In this document: positions 15,449 to 24,514 of the stretch, one piece after another
How positions within the stretch are numbered: position 1 is the first letter of the stretch
Layout: each line of letters begins with the position of its first letter
Assembly (NCBI GenBank): GCA_033851915.1
Contig: JAWSVM010000001.1
Location: 558,001-622,000, forward strand
Origin: UBA1672 sp033851915
GTDB taxonomy: Bacteria; Pseudomonadota; Alphaproteobacteria; Micavibrionales; Micavibrionaceae
Length of the DNA: 64,000 nt
Reading direction: 5' to 3'
Position numbers and translations under genes: made by a program
Notes under the pieces: generated by a model
Database searches by the model: none
What the model saw: the letters and a program-made list of their open reading frames with translations, nothing else
What the model was told of the DNA's origin: nothing

Positions 15449-16888
15449 TTAAAATAGCGAACCTTGATCGAGTTTTATTTTCGTAGATTTTATGGGCGAT
15501 GATTTGTGGGTGCTGGCAGGTGTTTCGGCTGGTTTCCCCGTGTTAATGATCGCACCGATTTTCTCATTATTCTGGAATTGTAGATTGATATTCTGTCCTT
15601 GTGACAATGTATTGCCTTGTGTAATTGGCTTGTCATTTTCATCGCGTACAACAACATAGCCACGCTTCAGCACATTTTCGAAAGAGAGCAGCTCCAGTTT
15701 TTCTTGCGTCTGGTTCAGCATTCTTGTTTTATTCTCTATGGCGCGTTTTGTGGTTTGCTCCAGTTGTTCCGTCCATCGGGTGAGGGATGTTCGCGCCGTA
15801 TCTATCCGCGCTTTGGGGGTGATCAGCTTTGATGAGGTTTGTATGACGCGGTTTGTCTTTTGCATGATGAGATGCTTGAAGTTATGGTCGAGGCGGCTTG
15901 TTGTGTGATCGAGGCGCTGCGTTTTAAGCTCCATAAGGCGGGCGGGGTCGCCTAACTTCGCTGATAGCGCGTCAAGCCTGTGCCGATTTTCGGATAGAAG
16001 GCGGCTGATTCCGTTAATCAAGCGTTTCTCATCATCGGCGACTTGTGCCATTAAATTTAAACGTACAGGAACGGCCATTTCTGCCGCGCCCGTTGGTGTC
16101 GGAGCGCGTAAATCAGCTGCATAATCAATCAGAGTTGTATCTGTTTCATGTCCGATGGCGGAGATAATGGGGATTGCACTGTTCGCGGTGGCGCGCACGA
16201 CGTTCTCCTCGTTAAAGGGCATAAGGTCTTCCAGCGATCCGCCACCACGCGCAACAATCAGGATGTCTGGTCTGTCCTCAATGGGTAGAGCGTTAAAGCC
16301 GTCAATCGCTGCAGTAATTTCTTGATCCGCGCCTTTGCCTTGTACTTTGACAGGCCAAACGACGACATGCCGGGGAAAGCGATCGCCCAAGCGATGCAAA
16401 ATATCACGAATAACTGCGCCCGTCGGTGAGGTAATTACGCCGATTTTCTGCGGTAGAAAGGGCAGCGCTTTTTTTCGCTCGGGGGCAAATAACCCTTCAG
16501 CGGCGAGCTTTTTCTTACGCTCTTCCAGCATTTTTAGCAGCGCACCTTCGCCGGCCAACTCCATTGATTCGATGATGAGTTGATAGTTGGAGCGCGCAGG
16601 ATAGGTGGTGATGCGCCCAACACATATAACCTCCATCCCTTCTTCGGGCTTTATGCTTAATTTTGATAGAACACCTTTCCAGCAAACAGCGTCAATCACT
16701 GACTTCTCGTCCTTGAGGTTGGAATACATATGGCCGGATTTTGGGATGGATATTCGCGATAATTCACCGCGTACACGAACACGCGCGTAGTTATCCTCTA
16801 ACGTACGTTTTAAAGAGAACGCAAGCTCAGACACTGAAAATTCAGGGACATTGCTTCTTTGGGTCGATTCTTCATTCATGCTCGGCAT
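15449..16888 (-). CDS. xseA: Exodeoxyribonuclease VII large subunit
   Basis: About 479 residues from ATG 16888 (ATG 16879 also possible; the open frame extends to 16984 but the extra residues are not family-like). The N-terminal OB-fold (FSVSELAFSLKRTLEDNYARVRVRGELS, spanning about 17-45) binds single-stranded DNA. The catalytic region carries GVITSPTGAVIRDI, ILIVARGGGSLEDLMPFN and ISAIGHETDTTLIDYAAD, all hallmarks of XseA. A long helical region follows. With the small subunit XseB (not in this window) it degrades single-stranded DNA in repair. The gene is divergent from putA with a gap of about 50 bases, so their promoters must overlap. Confidence 0.95.
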   Translation of the reverse strand: MPSMNEESTQRSNVPEFSVSELAFSLKRTLEDNYARVRVRGELSRISIPKSGHMYSNLKDEKSVIDAVCWKGVLSKLSIKPEEGMEVICVGRITTYPARSNYQLIIESMELAGEGALLKMLEERKKKLAAEGLFAPERKKALPFLPQKIGVITSPTGAVIRDILHRLGDRFPRHVVVWPVKVQGKGADQEITAAIDGFNALPIEDRPDILIVARGGGSLEDLMPFNEENVVRATANSAIPIISAIGHETDTTLIDYAADLRAPTPTGAAEMAVPVRLNLMAQVADDEKRLINGISRLLSENRHRLDALSAKLGDPARLMELKTQRLDHTTSRLDHNFKHLIMQKTNRVIQTSSKLITPKARIDTARTSLTRWTEQLEQTTKRAIENKTRMLNQTQEKLELLSFENVLKRGYVVVRDENDKPITQGNTLSQGQNINLQFQNNEKIGAIINTGKPAETPASTHKSSPIKSTKIKLDQGSLF

Positions 16889-16939
16889 AATAATCGTAAA
16901 AAAGAAGAATTTCCAGCATTGTCGTGATATTATAGTGAT

Positions 16940-19900
16940 ATGACTTATCCTTTCTCCTCTTATCTCTATAAAGACGAAAATCAAACGATTGCAGAATTAC
17001 TTGGTTTATTAGACTGGTCTGATGAAACAGTGGCTGATGTTCAGGCGGCGGCGATTGATTTGGTGGAGAAAACCCGTGCGCAAAAGGGTCGTGGCGGGCA
17101 GTTAGAGGCCTTCTTACAGGAGTTTTCTTTAAATACGGATGAGGGGCTGGCGATGATGTGTCTGGCGGAGGCGCTCTTGCGTATCCCCGATGCGAAAACC
17201 GCGAATGCTTTGATTAAAGATAAGGTTGTTGCAGCGAATTGGCTGCAAAAGCAGGGGGGCGGCGGCTCTAAAGACTGGATGGCCAAAGCTGCTGGTTTTG
17301 GCATGGCGCTGACGCGTAAAACGCTGGATAGCTCTCTGTCTCGTTTGGGCGAGCCGATTATTCGCGAGGCGATGATTAAGGCGATGCAGATGATGGGCAA
17401 GCAATTTGTTCTTGGTACGTCGATTGAGGACGCCCTATCACATGCTCGTATGTGGGAGCGGCAAGGATGTCGCATGTCGTATGATATGTTGGGTGAAGGC
17501 GCACGCGATCAGGATACGGCGGAGCGATATTTTAAGGCGTACAGTGCATCCATTGATGCGATCGCTCATAAAAATAAAGGTAATGGCAAGGAAAATGCCC
17601 ATAATGCTGGGATTTCTGTGAAACTATCGGCCTTACACCCGCGCTACACGTACAGTCAGAAAGCGCGTTGTATCCCCGAAGTGACCGAAAAATTAAAGGC
17701 TTTGTGTGTTCAAGCCGCTGCGCATGATTTGCCGCTGACTGTTGATGCGGAGGAAATGAACAGGCTCGATCTATCCATTGCGATTATCGATAATATTCTG
17801 GACGACTCGGCGTTGGATGGTTGGGACGGTTTTGGGCTGGCGGTGCAGGCCTATCAAAAACGCGCTTTGCCTTTGATTGAGTATCTGGCAAAACGTGCGA
17901 AAGAAACAGGCCGTAAAATTCAAATTCGTTTGGTGAAGGGTGCGTATTGGGATAGCGAGATTAAGCATGCGCAAATGCATGGCTTCCCCGAATATGGCGT
18001 CTTCACACGCAAGAGCAACACAGATTTATCGTATCTTGCCTGTGCGCAAGTGCTGTTTAGCCATGCCGATGTACTCTACCCGATGTTCGCAACGCATAAT
18101 GCCCATACGATTGTCGCGATTAGGCGTATGGCGGGTAAGGCTTCAAAAAGCTATGAATTTCAACGTCTTCACGGTATGGGTGAGGGGCTGTACGCGCAAA
18201 TAATCGGTGATGATGATGTGAATATCAGTGTGTATGCACCTGTTGGCCCGCATGAGGATTTGCTTCCTTATCTTGTGCGGCGGCTGCTTGAAAATGGTGC
18301 GAACTCTTCGTTTGTTAATCAATTGCTGGATGCTAGAATTCCTGCGCAAGACGCTGTACGTGATCCTGTCATGCAAGTGCGGGGCTATGATGGTGAATAT
18401 CGCCATCCCTCGATTCCTTTACCTCAGGATATCTTTGGAGATGATCGGGTAAATTCCCGTGGGATTGATTTGGATGATCCGGCCTCTTCGCAATCTTTGT
18501 TGGATTATATAGCGGCTTATAAAGCTAAATCTCAAATGCAGGTGCGCTCTATTATTGATGGTAAAGCGTTTGATGATATAGAATTGAAATTCGTGGATCG
18601 TGCGTTTAATAGCGCAAATCAAGGGTTTTCAAGCTGGAATAAGAAAGACGTACAGGAACGTGCCACGATTATTGAGCGCTTTGCTGATCTTTTAGAAGAA
18701 AATGTGCAAGAGCTGATGGCTGTTTTGGTGTATGAAGCAGGCAAGACGATTCCCGATGCGCAGGACGAGTTGCGCGAGGCCGTAGATTTTTGCCGTTATT
18801 ACGTAGCGCGCGCGCGTGAGGATTTTGATGCGGATGGTATCTTGATGCCCGGCTATACGGGGGAGAGTAATCGCCTAACGTTACAAGGGCGTGGTGTGTT
18901 CGTTTGTATTAGTCCGTGGAATTTCCCGCTGGCGATCTTTACAGGGCAAATTGTTGCGGCGTTGGTCTCGGGCAATGCTGTTCTTGCGAAATCGGCGTCT
19001 CAAACGCACTATATTGCGATGCGTACAGTTGAGCTGATGCATAAGGCAGGCGTGCCGCACGAGGTTTTACACCTCTTTGCCAAGGGCAGGGAGTTTGGTG
19101 AGGCTCTGGTCTCGCATAGGGCTGTTGCGGGGGTTGTTTTTACCGGCTCTACGGCCACGGCGAAGCATATTCAAAAGACGTTGGCAGCTGAAAATCCGCG
19201 GATTGTGCCTTTTATTGCCGAAACGGGTGGGCAAAATGCCATGATCGTTGATAGCTCCGCTCTGCCGGAGCAGGTTGTTGATGATGTGATTGCCAGTGCC
19301 TTCGGATCGGCAGGGCAAAGATGCTCAGCTTTGCGAGTGTTGTATCTGCAAAGTGATATCGCGGATTCGGTGATTACGATCTTGAAAGGGGCGATGGCGG
19401 AGCTGAAAATTGGTGATCCTGTCCATCTTTCAACCGATGTAGGGTATATTATTGACGAGAATTCAAAGATGACACTGGATAAACATATTTCGCATATGAA
19501 TGATACGGCTACTTTGGTTTGTAGGGCAGGCAATGAAAATTACGTACCCGATAATGGCCGATTATTCATGCCTGAAATCTATGAAATCCCGCATATTGAT
19601 GTCCTGACGGAGGAGGTCTTCGGCCCTGTCCTGCATATCATTCGTTATGACGCAAATCAGTTGGATGATGTGATCGCGCAGATCAATGAGACGGGCTACG
19701 GCTTGACCTTTGGCATGCATAGTCGGATACAGGCGCGTCAGAATAAGGCGATAGAGGCGATTAATGCGGGGAATGTCTATATTAACCGGTCTATGACGGG
19801 CGCGGTGGTCGGGGTGCAGCCCTTTGGCGGTATGGCTCTGTCGGGCACAGGGCCTAAAGCAGGTGGGCCGCATTATTTGCACGCCTTCGCGGTTGAGAAG

Positions 19901-19969
19901 CTGGTTACTATCGATATAACGGCCTCTGGTGGCAATGCAGGCCTGATCTCCATGAGTGATGATGAATAA
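16940..19969 (+). CDS. putA: Bifunctional proline dehydrogenase / glutamate-semialdehyde dehydrogenase
   Basis: A 1009-residue enzyme that oxidises proline to glutamate in two steps. The FAD-dependent proline dehydrogenase barrel spans about 130-440 (KLSALHPRY, RLVKGAYWDSEIKHAQ, FATHNAHT). The aldehyde dehydrogenase part spans about 530-990: SPWNFPLAIFTGQ, FTGSTATAKHI, catalytic Glu in AETGGQN, catalytic Cys in GSAGQRCSALR, and EEVFGPVLH. It lacks the N-terminal ribbon-helix-helix domain of E. coli PutA, so it should not repress its own gene; this is the short, enzyme-only type. Electrons pass to ubiquinone and NAD+. The product glutamate can be used by the NAD-glutamate dehydrogenase encoded at 39687. 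Confidence 0.97.
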   Translation: MTYPFSSYLYKDENQTIAELLGLLDWSDETVADVQAAAIDLVEKTRAQKGRGGQLEAFLQEFSLNTDEGLAMMCLAEALLRIPDAKTANALIKDKVVAANWLQKQGGGGSKDWMAKAAGFGMALTRKTLDSSLSRLGEPIIREAMIKAMQMMGKQFVLGTSIEDALSHARMWERQGCRMSYDMLGEGARDQDTAERYFKAYSASIDAIAHKNKGNGKENAHNAGISVKLSALHPRYTYSQKARCIPEVTEKLKALCVQAAAHDLPLTVDAEEMNRLDLSIAIIDNILDDSALDGWDGFGLAVQAYQKRALPLIEYLAKRAKETGRKIQIRLVKGAYWDSEIKHAQMHGFPEYGVFTRKSNTDLSYLACAQVLFSHADVLYPMFATHNAHTIVAIRRMAGKASKSYEFQRLHGMGEGLYAQIIGDDDVNISVYAPVGPHEDLLPYLVRRLLENGANSSFVNQLLDARIPAQDAVRDPVMQVRGYDGEYRHPSIPLPQDIFGDDRVNSRGIDLDDPASSQSLLDYIAAYKAKSQMQVRSIIDGKAFDDIELKFVDRAFNSANQGFSSWNKKDVQERATIIERFADLLEENVQELMAVLVYEAGKTIPDAQDELREAVDFCRYYVARAREDFDADGILMPGYTGESNRLTLQGRGVFVCISPWNFPLAIFTGQIVAALVSGNAVLAKSASQTHYIAMRTVELMHKAGVPHEVLHLFAKGREFGEALVSHRAVAGVVFTGSTATAKHIQKTLAAENPRIVPFIAETGGQNAMIVDSSALPEQVVDDVIASAFGSAGQRCSALRVLYLQSDIADSVITILKGAMAELKIGDPVHLSTDVGYIIDENSKMTLDKHISHMNDTATLVCRAGNENYVPDNGRLFMPEIYEIPHIDVLTEEVFGPVLHIIRYDANQLDDVIAQINETGYGLTFGMHSRIQARQNKAIEAINAGNVYINRSMTGAVVGVQPFGGMALSGTGPKAGGPHYLHAFAVEKLVTIDITASGGNAGLISMSDDE

Positions 19970-19985
19970 TTCCAGCCTATAGCGG

Positions 19986-20003
19986 AACAAAAGTTGTTTT
20001 TTT
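19986..20003 (+). terminator. Weak AT-rich hairpin with T-run after putA
   Basis: AACAA (19986-19990) and TTGTT (19994-19998) form a 5-bp stem with an AAG loop, followed by five more T. Weak by stem strength, but correctly placed 16 bases after the putA stop. Confidence 0.35.
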
Positions 20004-20052
20004 GCGCTCTCATGCTATGTATGGGGCGTAATTCATATTCAGGAGCGTATTG

Positions 20053-21327
20053 ATGAAGATATTATTGGTTGGATCAGGTGGGCGAGAGCATGCGTTGGCG
20101 TGGAAGCTTGCGCAATCCGAAAGCTGCACAAAGCTTTATTGCGCACCGGGGAATGTCGGGATTGCTGCACAGGCGGAATGTGTTCCGATTTCAGTGGATG
20201 CGATTGATGATTTGGTAGCTTTTGCGAAGGATAATGCCATTGATTTGGTTGTTGTTGGCCCTGAAAATCCGCTTGTCGAAGGTTTGGCCGATAAGTTGAA
20301 TGTGGAAAATATTAATGTATTTGGCCCATCTGCGAAAGCAGCACAACTTGAGGGTTCAAAAGGCTTTATGAAGGACTTGTGCGCTAAATATGATATTCCA
20401 ACAGCCAAATATGGCCGATTTAAAGATATTGAATTGGCTATATCGTTTATTGAAGAGGCGGATATGCCGATTGTTGTGAAGACAGACGGCTTGGCAGCGG
20501 GGAAAGGCGTGATTATTTGTGAAACCAAAGAACAAGCAATCGATGCTGCGCGCGATATGCTATCGGGTAGCTCATTTGGTTCTGCCGGTCATGAAGTTGT
20601 GATTGAGGAATTCCTTGAGGGCGAAGAGGTTAGCTTTTTTGCTCTGTCAGATGGGAAAACGATATTGCCTTTAACCTCGGCGCAGGATCATAAGCGTGTT
20701 GGTGAGGGTGATACGGGCTTAAATACGGGCGGAATGGGCGCGTACAGCCCCGCACATTTCATGACACCCGCGCTGGAACAGCAAATCATAGAGAAAACGA
20801 TTGAGCCGACAATTGCGGCGATGGCGGCGGAGGGCTGCGCGTTTACGGGTGTACTCTTTGCCGGATTAATGGTGAAAGACGGTGTTGTGACGTTGTTGGA
20901 GCATAATATTCGCTTTGGCGACCCTGAATGCCAGACCTTGATGATGCGTATGCAAGGGGATTTGGCGCAGATTTTGTTGGCGGCGGCGCAAGGGCGTTTG
21001 GATGAGGTGAAAGATCAGGTGAGTTGGTCTGATGATCCGGCGATGTGCGTGGTTATGGCGGCCAAGGGTTATCCGGGGGCTTATGAGAAGAATACGGTGA
21101 TCTCAGGGATTGAACAGGCCAATGAAATTGATGGTGCGTACGTGTTTCACGCAGGTACAGCCGAAGGCGAAAATGGCGCAGTGCTTAGCGTTGGTGGGCG
21201 TGTACTTGGCGTAACCGCGACGGGCGCCACAATTGCCGAGGCACAAATGCGTGCTTATAGTTCCGTTGATTGTCTTGATTGGGCGGAAGGTTTTTGTCGC
21301 CGTGATATCGGTTGGCGCGCTTTATAG
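20053..21327 (+). CDS. purD: Phosphoribosylamine-glycine ligase (GAR synthetase)
   Basis: A 424-residue ATP-grasp enzyme, second step of purine synthesis. N-terminal GSGGREHALAWKL, then ATP-grasp sequences GSKGFMKDLC, VVKTDGLAAGKGV, EEFLEGEEVSFFALSDG, and the metal/phosphate-binding LLEHNIRFGDPECQ. Length is normal for PurD. The start is ATG 20053 with AGGAG at 20041-20045; a TTG just before it is not needed. The stop codon TAG is also the first base run of a dispersed palindromic element (see repeat at 21323). Confidence 0.97.
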   Translation: MKILLVGSGGREHALAWKLAQSESCTKLYCAPGNVGIAAQAECVPISVDAIDDLVAFAKDNAIDLVVVGPENPLVEGLADKLNVENINVFGPSAKAAQLEGSKGFMKDLCAKYDIPTAKYGRFKDIELAISFIEEADMPIVVKTDGLAAGKGVIICETKEQAIDAARDMLSGSSFGSAGHEVVIEEFLEGEEVSFFALSDGKTILPLTSAQDHKRVGEGDTGLNTGGMGAYSPAHFMTPALEQQIIEKTIEPTIAAMAAEGCAFTGVLFAGLMVKDGVVTLLEHNIRFGDPECQTLMMRMQGDLAQILLAAAQGRLDEVKDQVSWSDDPAMCVVMAAKGYPGAYEKNTVISGIEQANEIDGAYVFHAGTAEGENGAVLSVGGRVLGVTATGATIAEAQMRAYSSVDCLDWAEGFCRRDIGWRAL

Positions 21328-21430
21328 TAATTTGTATTTAATTTACTACATCGTTGCTTCGTCACAACCGTATCAAAATACGCTTTTGCCCCTCGCGCCT
21401 TGTATTAAAATAAAGCCAAATGACTATAAA
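21323..21430. repeat. Dispersed imperfect-palindromic intergenic element, copy A
   Basis: A stretch of about 108 bases between the convergent purD and tadA genes. It shares with a second copy at 37204 the cores TACATCGTTGCT, GCGCCTTGTA and CAAAYGACTATAAA in the same order, orientation and spacing. The ends are inverted (ATAGT/ACTAT), and inner arms (TACA...TGTA) also face each other, so the transcript could fold into a long imperfect hairpin. The left end coincides with the purD stop codon. Bidirectional terminator, REP-like element or miniature mobile element are all possible. Confidence 0.6.
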
Positions 21431-21447
21431 TTGACTAAATGTATTAT

Positions 21448-21915
21448 TTAACGTTTTCGTTTAAAGAAGTCCTTTAGAATTTTTCCACAGTCTTCTGCCA
21501 TTAAGCCGTGTTGTACGCTTGGTTTATGGTGGCAGGTTGGCTGGGTGTAAAATTCTCCACCATGTAATATTCCGCCGCCTTTTTGGTCGGACGCACCGAA
21601 AACCACACGGGAAATGCGGGCGAAAGATATGGCTGCTGCGCACATGGCGCAGGGTTCCAAAGTTATGTATAAAGTGTAATTCGGGATGCGTTGTGAGCCA
21701 ATGTGCTGACAAGCGGCGCGGATGGCCAAAATTTCAGCATGGGCGCAAGGGTCGCTTAATTCCCGCGTTTTATTGCCTGTACGTGCAACGATTTTACCCT
21801 TCTCATCCGTGATAATTGCACCAATAGGCACTTCATCACGCACAGCAGCGCGATTTGCCTCTTCCAATGCGGCGCGCATACAGCTATGGTCGTTTTCTGT
21901 GAAAGGATCAGTCAT
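21448..21915 (-). CDS. tadA: tRNA-specific adenosine deaminase
   Basis: A 155-residue zinc deaminase that converts A34 of tRNA-Arg(ACG) to inosine. The zinc and catalytic motifs are HAEILA and EPCAMCAAAI, with PIGAIITDEKGKIVARTGN before them. The open frame is longer, but ATG 21915 gives the usual N-terminus (MTDPFTENDHSCMRAALEEA). This ATG lies in CATG at 21913-21916, so it shares two bases with the start codon of the divergent rluB gene. There is no clear Shine-Dalgarno sequence before it; translation may be leaderless or weakly initiated. Confidence 0.95.
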   Translation of the reverse strand: MTDPFTENDHSCMRAALEEANRAAVRDEVPIGAIITDEKGKIVARTGNKTRELSDPCAHAEILAIRAACQHIGSQRIPNYTLYITLEPCAMCAAAISFARISRVVFGASDQKGGGILHGGEFYTQPTCHHKPSVQHGLMAEDCGKILKDFFKRKR

Positions 21916-21916
21916 G
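21913..21916. promoter_or_regulatory. Overlapping divergent start codons (CATG) of tadA and rluB
   Basis: The palindrome CATG holds the ATG of rluB (21914-21916, plus) and that of tadA (21913-21915, minus). Each gene's leader and promoter must therefore lie inside the other gene, or transcripts are leaderless. AAAGGA before the plus-strand ATG supports the rluB start. Confidence 0.7.
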
Positions 21917-22828
21917 AGTGAAGAAAAGCATAAAGGCGAACGGATTGCAAAGAGAATGGCACGCGCGGGTCTTTGTTCGCGCCGTGATGCGGAGCGTTGG
22001 ATTGGTGAAAGTCGCGTTAAAGTGAATGGCAAGACCATTGATTCCCCTGCCTTGAATGTGACTGAAGATGATAAAATTATCGTTGATGGCAAGGCTTTGC
22101 CGTCTATGGAGCAAACGCGGCTGTTCTTATATCATAAGCCGCCCGGTCTTGTGACAACGCATAGAGATGAACAAGGGCGTACTACGGTGTTTGAAGAGTT
22201 GCCGGATTCGATGCCACGTGTTGTGAGTGTCGGGCGTTTGGATTTGAGTACGGAGGGGCTGATTTTACTGACCAATGATGGTGGACTTGCCCGTCACCTT
22301 GAGTTACCTGATACGGGGTGGAAGCGTAAATACCGTGTACGTGTGAACGGTAGAGTGAATGAAAAACGGCTGCAATCCTTGAAAAACGGAATTACTGTTG
22401 AGGGTGTACGTTACAAATCAATCGAGGCAACATTAGATGCGCAGCCTGATGAGCGTGAGAGTGCAGGCGCGAACTCATGGATAACAATGACCTTGCGTGA
22501 GGGAAAGAACAGAGAAATTCGCCGCGTTTTAGAAGCGTTGGGTTTAAGTGTTACACGATTAATTCGTACAGATTATGGCCCGTTTTCTTTGGGCAAGATG
22601 TCGCGCGGTTCTGTCAGTGAAGTAAGCGTCGGCGTGATGCGTAATCAAATCGGGGAATATTTTCGGGAGAATAATATTAAGCTGAATAAACGTACAGATC
22701 CGGATAAGGCAAAGCGTACGTTTCTTGAAAATAACAAGGATTTTAAAAAATCATCATCAAAATCACAAGAAAATAGAAGAAATACGTCAAAAAACACTAA
22801 ATTTCGCAATAAAAGTAAAAAATCATGA
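21914..22828 (+). CDS. rluB: 23S rRNA pseudouridine synthase, RluB type
   Basis: A 304-residue enzyme from ATG 21914, preceded by AAAGGA. The N-terminal S4 RNA-binding domain (about 8-60: RIAKRMARAGLCSRRDAERWI) precedes a RsuA/RluB catalytic domain with the active-site Asp in GRLDLSTEGLILLTNDG. ALREGKNREIRRV-like sequence (LREGKNREIRRVLEALG) confirms the RluB/RluE/RsuA group; S4 plus sequence favours RluB, which modifies U2605 of 23S rRNA. The last 45 residues are a Lys/Ser/Asn-rich disordered tail. The stop overlaps the rsmD start by 4 bases (ATGA), so the two are coupled. Confidence 0.9.
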   Translation: MSEEKHKGERIAKRMARAGLCSRRDAERWIGESRVKVNGKTIDSPALNVTEDDKIIVDGKALPSMEQTRLFLYHKPPGLVTTHRDEQGRTTVFEELPDSMPRVVSVGRLDLSTEGLILLTNDGGLARHLELPDTGWKRKYRVRVNGRVNEKRLQSLKNGITVEGVRYKSIEATLDAQPDERESAGANSWITMTLREGKNREIRRVLEALGLSVTRLIRTDYGPFSLGKMSRGSVSEVSVGVMRNQIGEYFRENNIKLNKRTDPDKAKRTFLENNKDFKKSSSKSQENRRNTSKNTKFRNKSKKS

Positions 22829-23379
22829 AAATAGTGGCGGGTCACTTTCGCGGGCGAAAACTGTTTGTTCCCAAGAATAATGATATTCGTCCGACCAGTG
22901 ATAAAATCCGTGGTGCGGTGTTTAATATGCTGCAATCTCGTGGTGTTTTGGATGGTGCGCATGTTTTGGATGCATTTTGCGGGACGGGTGCTTTGGGGTT
23001 GGAGGCTCTCTCGCGCGGGGCTTCGTCTTGTGTGTTTATGGATAAGGCACGAGATTCACTTTCTCTGGCGCAGGATAATGCGGAGATGCTGGGCGTTGAG
23101 GCAGAGTTTTTATTGCGTGATGCGACGAACATAAGCGCACGTACAGAGAAAACACCTGCTTATAATCTGGTTTTTCTTGACCCACCTTATGCGAAGGGTC
23201 TGGTTTCTGTGGCGTTGCAAAATTTGCTTGATGGTGATTGGATTGCGCCTGAAGGCTGGATTGTGTGTGAGACAGAACGTGCCTTCACTTATAGCGGAAT
23301 AGCTGGATGTGAGATGGATAATGAAAAGACGTACGGTGATACGAAAATTACATTGATACGCTTAACCAATCACGCCTGA
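22825..23379 (+). CDS. rsmD: 16S rRNA (guanine966-N2)-methyltransferase
   Basis: A 184-residue SAM-dependent methyltransferase. It starts with the typical IVAGHFRGRKL, has RPTSDKIRGAVFNML, the SAM-binding VLDAFCGTGALGLEALSRGA, and the catalytic FLDPPYAKG of N2-guanine/N6-adenine methylases. It modifies 16S rRNA in the small ribosomal subunit. ATGA overlap with rluB couples translation of two rRNA-modifying enzymes. The 3' end overlaps the convergent uppP gene by 18 bases. Confidence 0.95.
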   Translation: MKIVAGHFRGRKLFVPKNNDIRPTSDKIRGAVFNMLQSRGVLDGAHVLDAFCGTGALGLEALSRGASSCVFMDKARDSLSLAQDNAEMLGVEAEFLLRDATNISARTEKTPAYNLVFLDPPYAKGLVSVALQNLLDGDWIAPEGWIVCETERAFTYSGIAGCEMDNEKTYGDTKITLIRLTNHA

Positions 23380-24186
23380 ATAAAGCAATCCGAGCAATCC
23401 TGCGCCTAGAATAACACGATAGATGGCAAAGACTGTGAATGTTGAATTTTGTAAGAACTTCATCATCACCGCGATTGAAACCCATCCTGAAACAAAGGAC
23501 AAGGCCACCGCAATCAGCGCGTCCATTCCAAGGGTAACGTCTCCACTTTTGATGAGGCCTATGCCTATCAGAGCGCCTGCGCCACTGATGGCGATCATGG
23601 CGAGTAACATAGAGTAATGCGCGCTTTCGCTGCGGCTGAAGCCCAAGAAGCGTGCGGCTGTCATGGTAATACCTGATCTGCTTGTTCCCGGAATAAGAGC
23701 GAGAACTTGTGCGCAGCCTATAAGTACAGCGTCTTTCAGTGTTAAATCTTTCATCTCACGTTCTACGGGGGCTTTTTTATCAGCCCACCACAGGACGATT
23801 CCGAAAATAATGGTTGCCCATGCAATAACGTACAGCGTTTTCAGCCAGTCCGGCTCAAACATATGCAGGATGAAGCCAACGATAATAACAGGGATGGAGC
23901 TGATGAGGATGTATAGGGTCAGCTTCGCGTTATCTGTTTTTACTTTGCCCGTGCCGATATCTTTTACGCCAAGCAACATACGGATCACATCACGCCAAAA
24001 ATAGAGCAAAACAGACAGCAGTGTGCCGACATGTACGGCGATGTCCATGGTCAGGTTATCATTATCCCATTGTGCGCATTGATCGGTGAAGCAATGAAAC
24101 AAGCCAAGATGTCCGCTGGAGCTGACGGGCAAGAATTCTGTTAACCCTTGGATGACAGCCAGCAATATGATGTGGTATAAACTCAT
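23362..24186 (-). CDS. uppP: Undecaprenyl-diphosphatase
   Basis: A 274-residue inner-membrane enzyme with about eight helices that dephosphorylates undecaprenyl pyrophosphate to recycle the lipid carrier for peptidoglycan and surface polysaccharides. Both active-site motifs are present: LTEFLPVSSSGHL at about residues 16-28 and ALIPGTSRSGITM at about 160. Length is normal. It overlaps rsmD by 18 bases at the 3' end and is divergent from a small membrane protein gene. Confidence 0.96.
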   Translation of the reverse strand: MSLYHIILLAVIQGLTEFLPVSSSGHLGLFHCFTDQCAQWDNDNLTMDIAVHVGTLLSVLLYFWRDVIRMLLGVKDIGTGKVKTDNAKLTLYILISSIPVIIVGFILHMFEPDWLKTLYVIAWATIIFGIVLWWADKKAPVEREMKDLTLKDAVLIGCAQVLALIPGTSRSGITMTAARFLGFSRSESAHYSMLLAMIAISGAGALIGIGLIKSGDVTLGMDALIAVALSFVSGWVSIAVMMKFLQNSTFTVFAIYRVILGAGLLGLLYSGVIG

Positions 24187-24241
24187 GTAATGATACTTTC
24201 TAAATCATTCTCATAGCTACTCTAAATGAAGGAAAAAGACA

Positions 24242-24445
24242 ATGGTTTACGTTGCAGGTGTGATTGGTTTTATCGGTGGCTTTATGTGTGGGTTGATGTT
24301 GCTGTATTTTCTGTTACGCAATGTGAGGCAGGAGGATCTTATGAATGATCCCTATATTAAGTGGAAATACGGGGTCTTGAATTGGGGCGTTGCGATTTTA
24401 GGGGCGTACGCAGGCGTTTCAATGTATGAAAAATATTTTCTCTAA
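24242..24445 (+). CDS. Small two-helix membrane protein
   Basis: A 67-residue protein with two hydrophobic segments (about 3-25 and 46-60) joined by a charged loop (RNVRQEDLMNDPYIKWKYG). GAAGGA lies just before the ATG, which supports translation. No family recognised; it sits alone before the YceI gene, separated by about 70 bases. Confidence 0.65.
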   Translation: MVYVAGVIGFIGGFMCGLMLLYFLLRNVRQEDLMNDPYIKWKYGVLNWGVAILGAYAGVSMYEKYFL

Positions 24446-24514
24446 ATAGCTCGTAATATCTTTATAAAATGTCTAGTGTGATTGATTATTCATAGCATAT
24501 TAAGGAGAATATTT

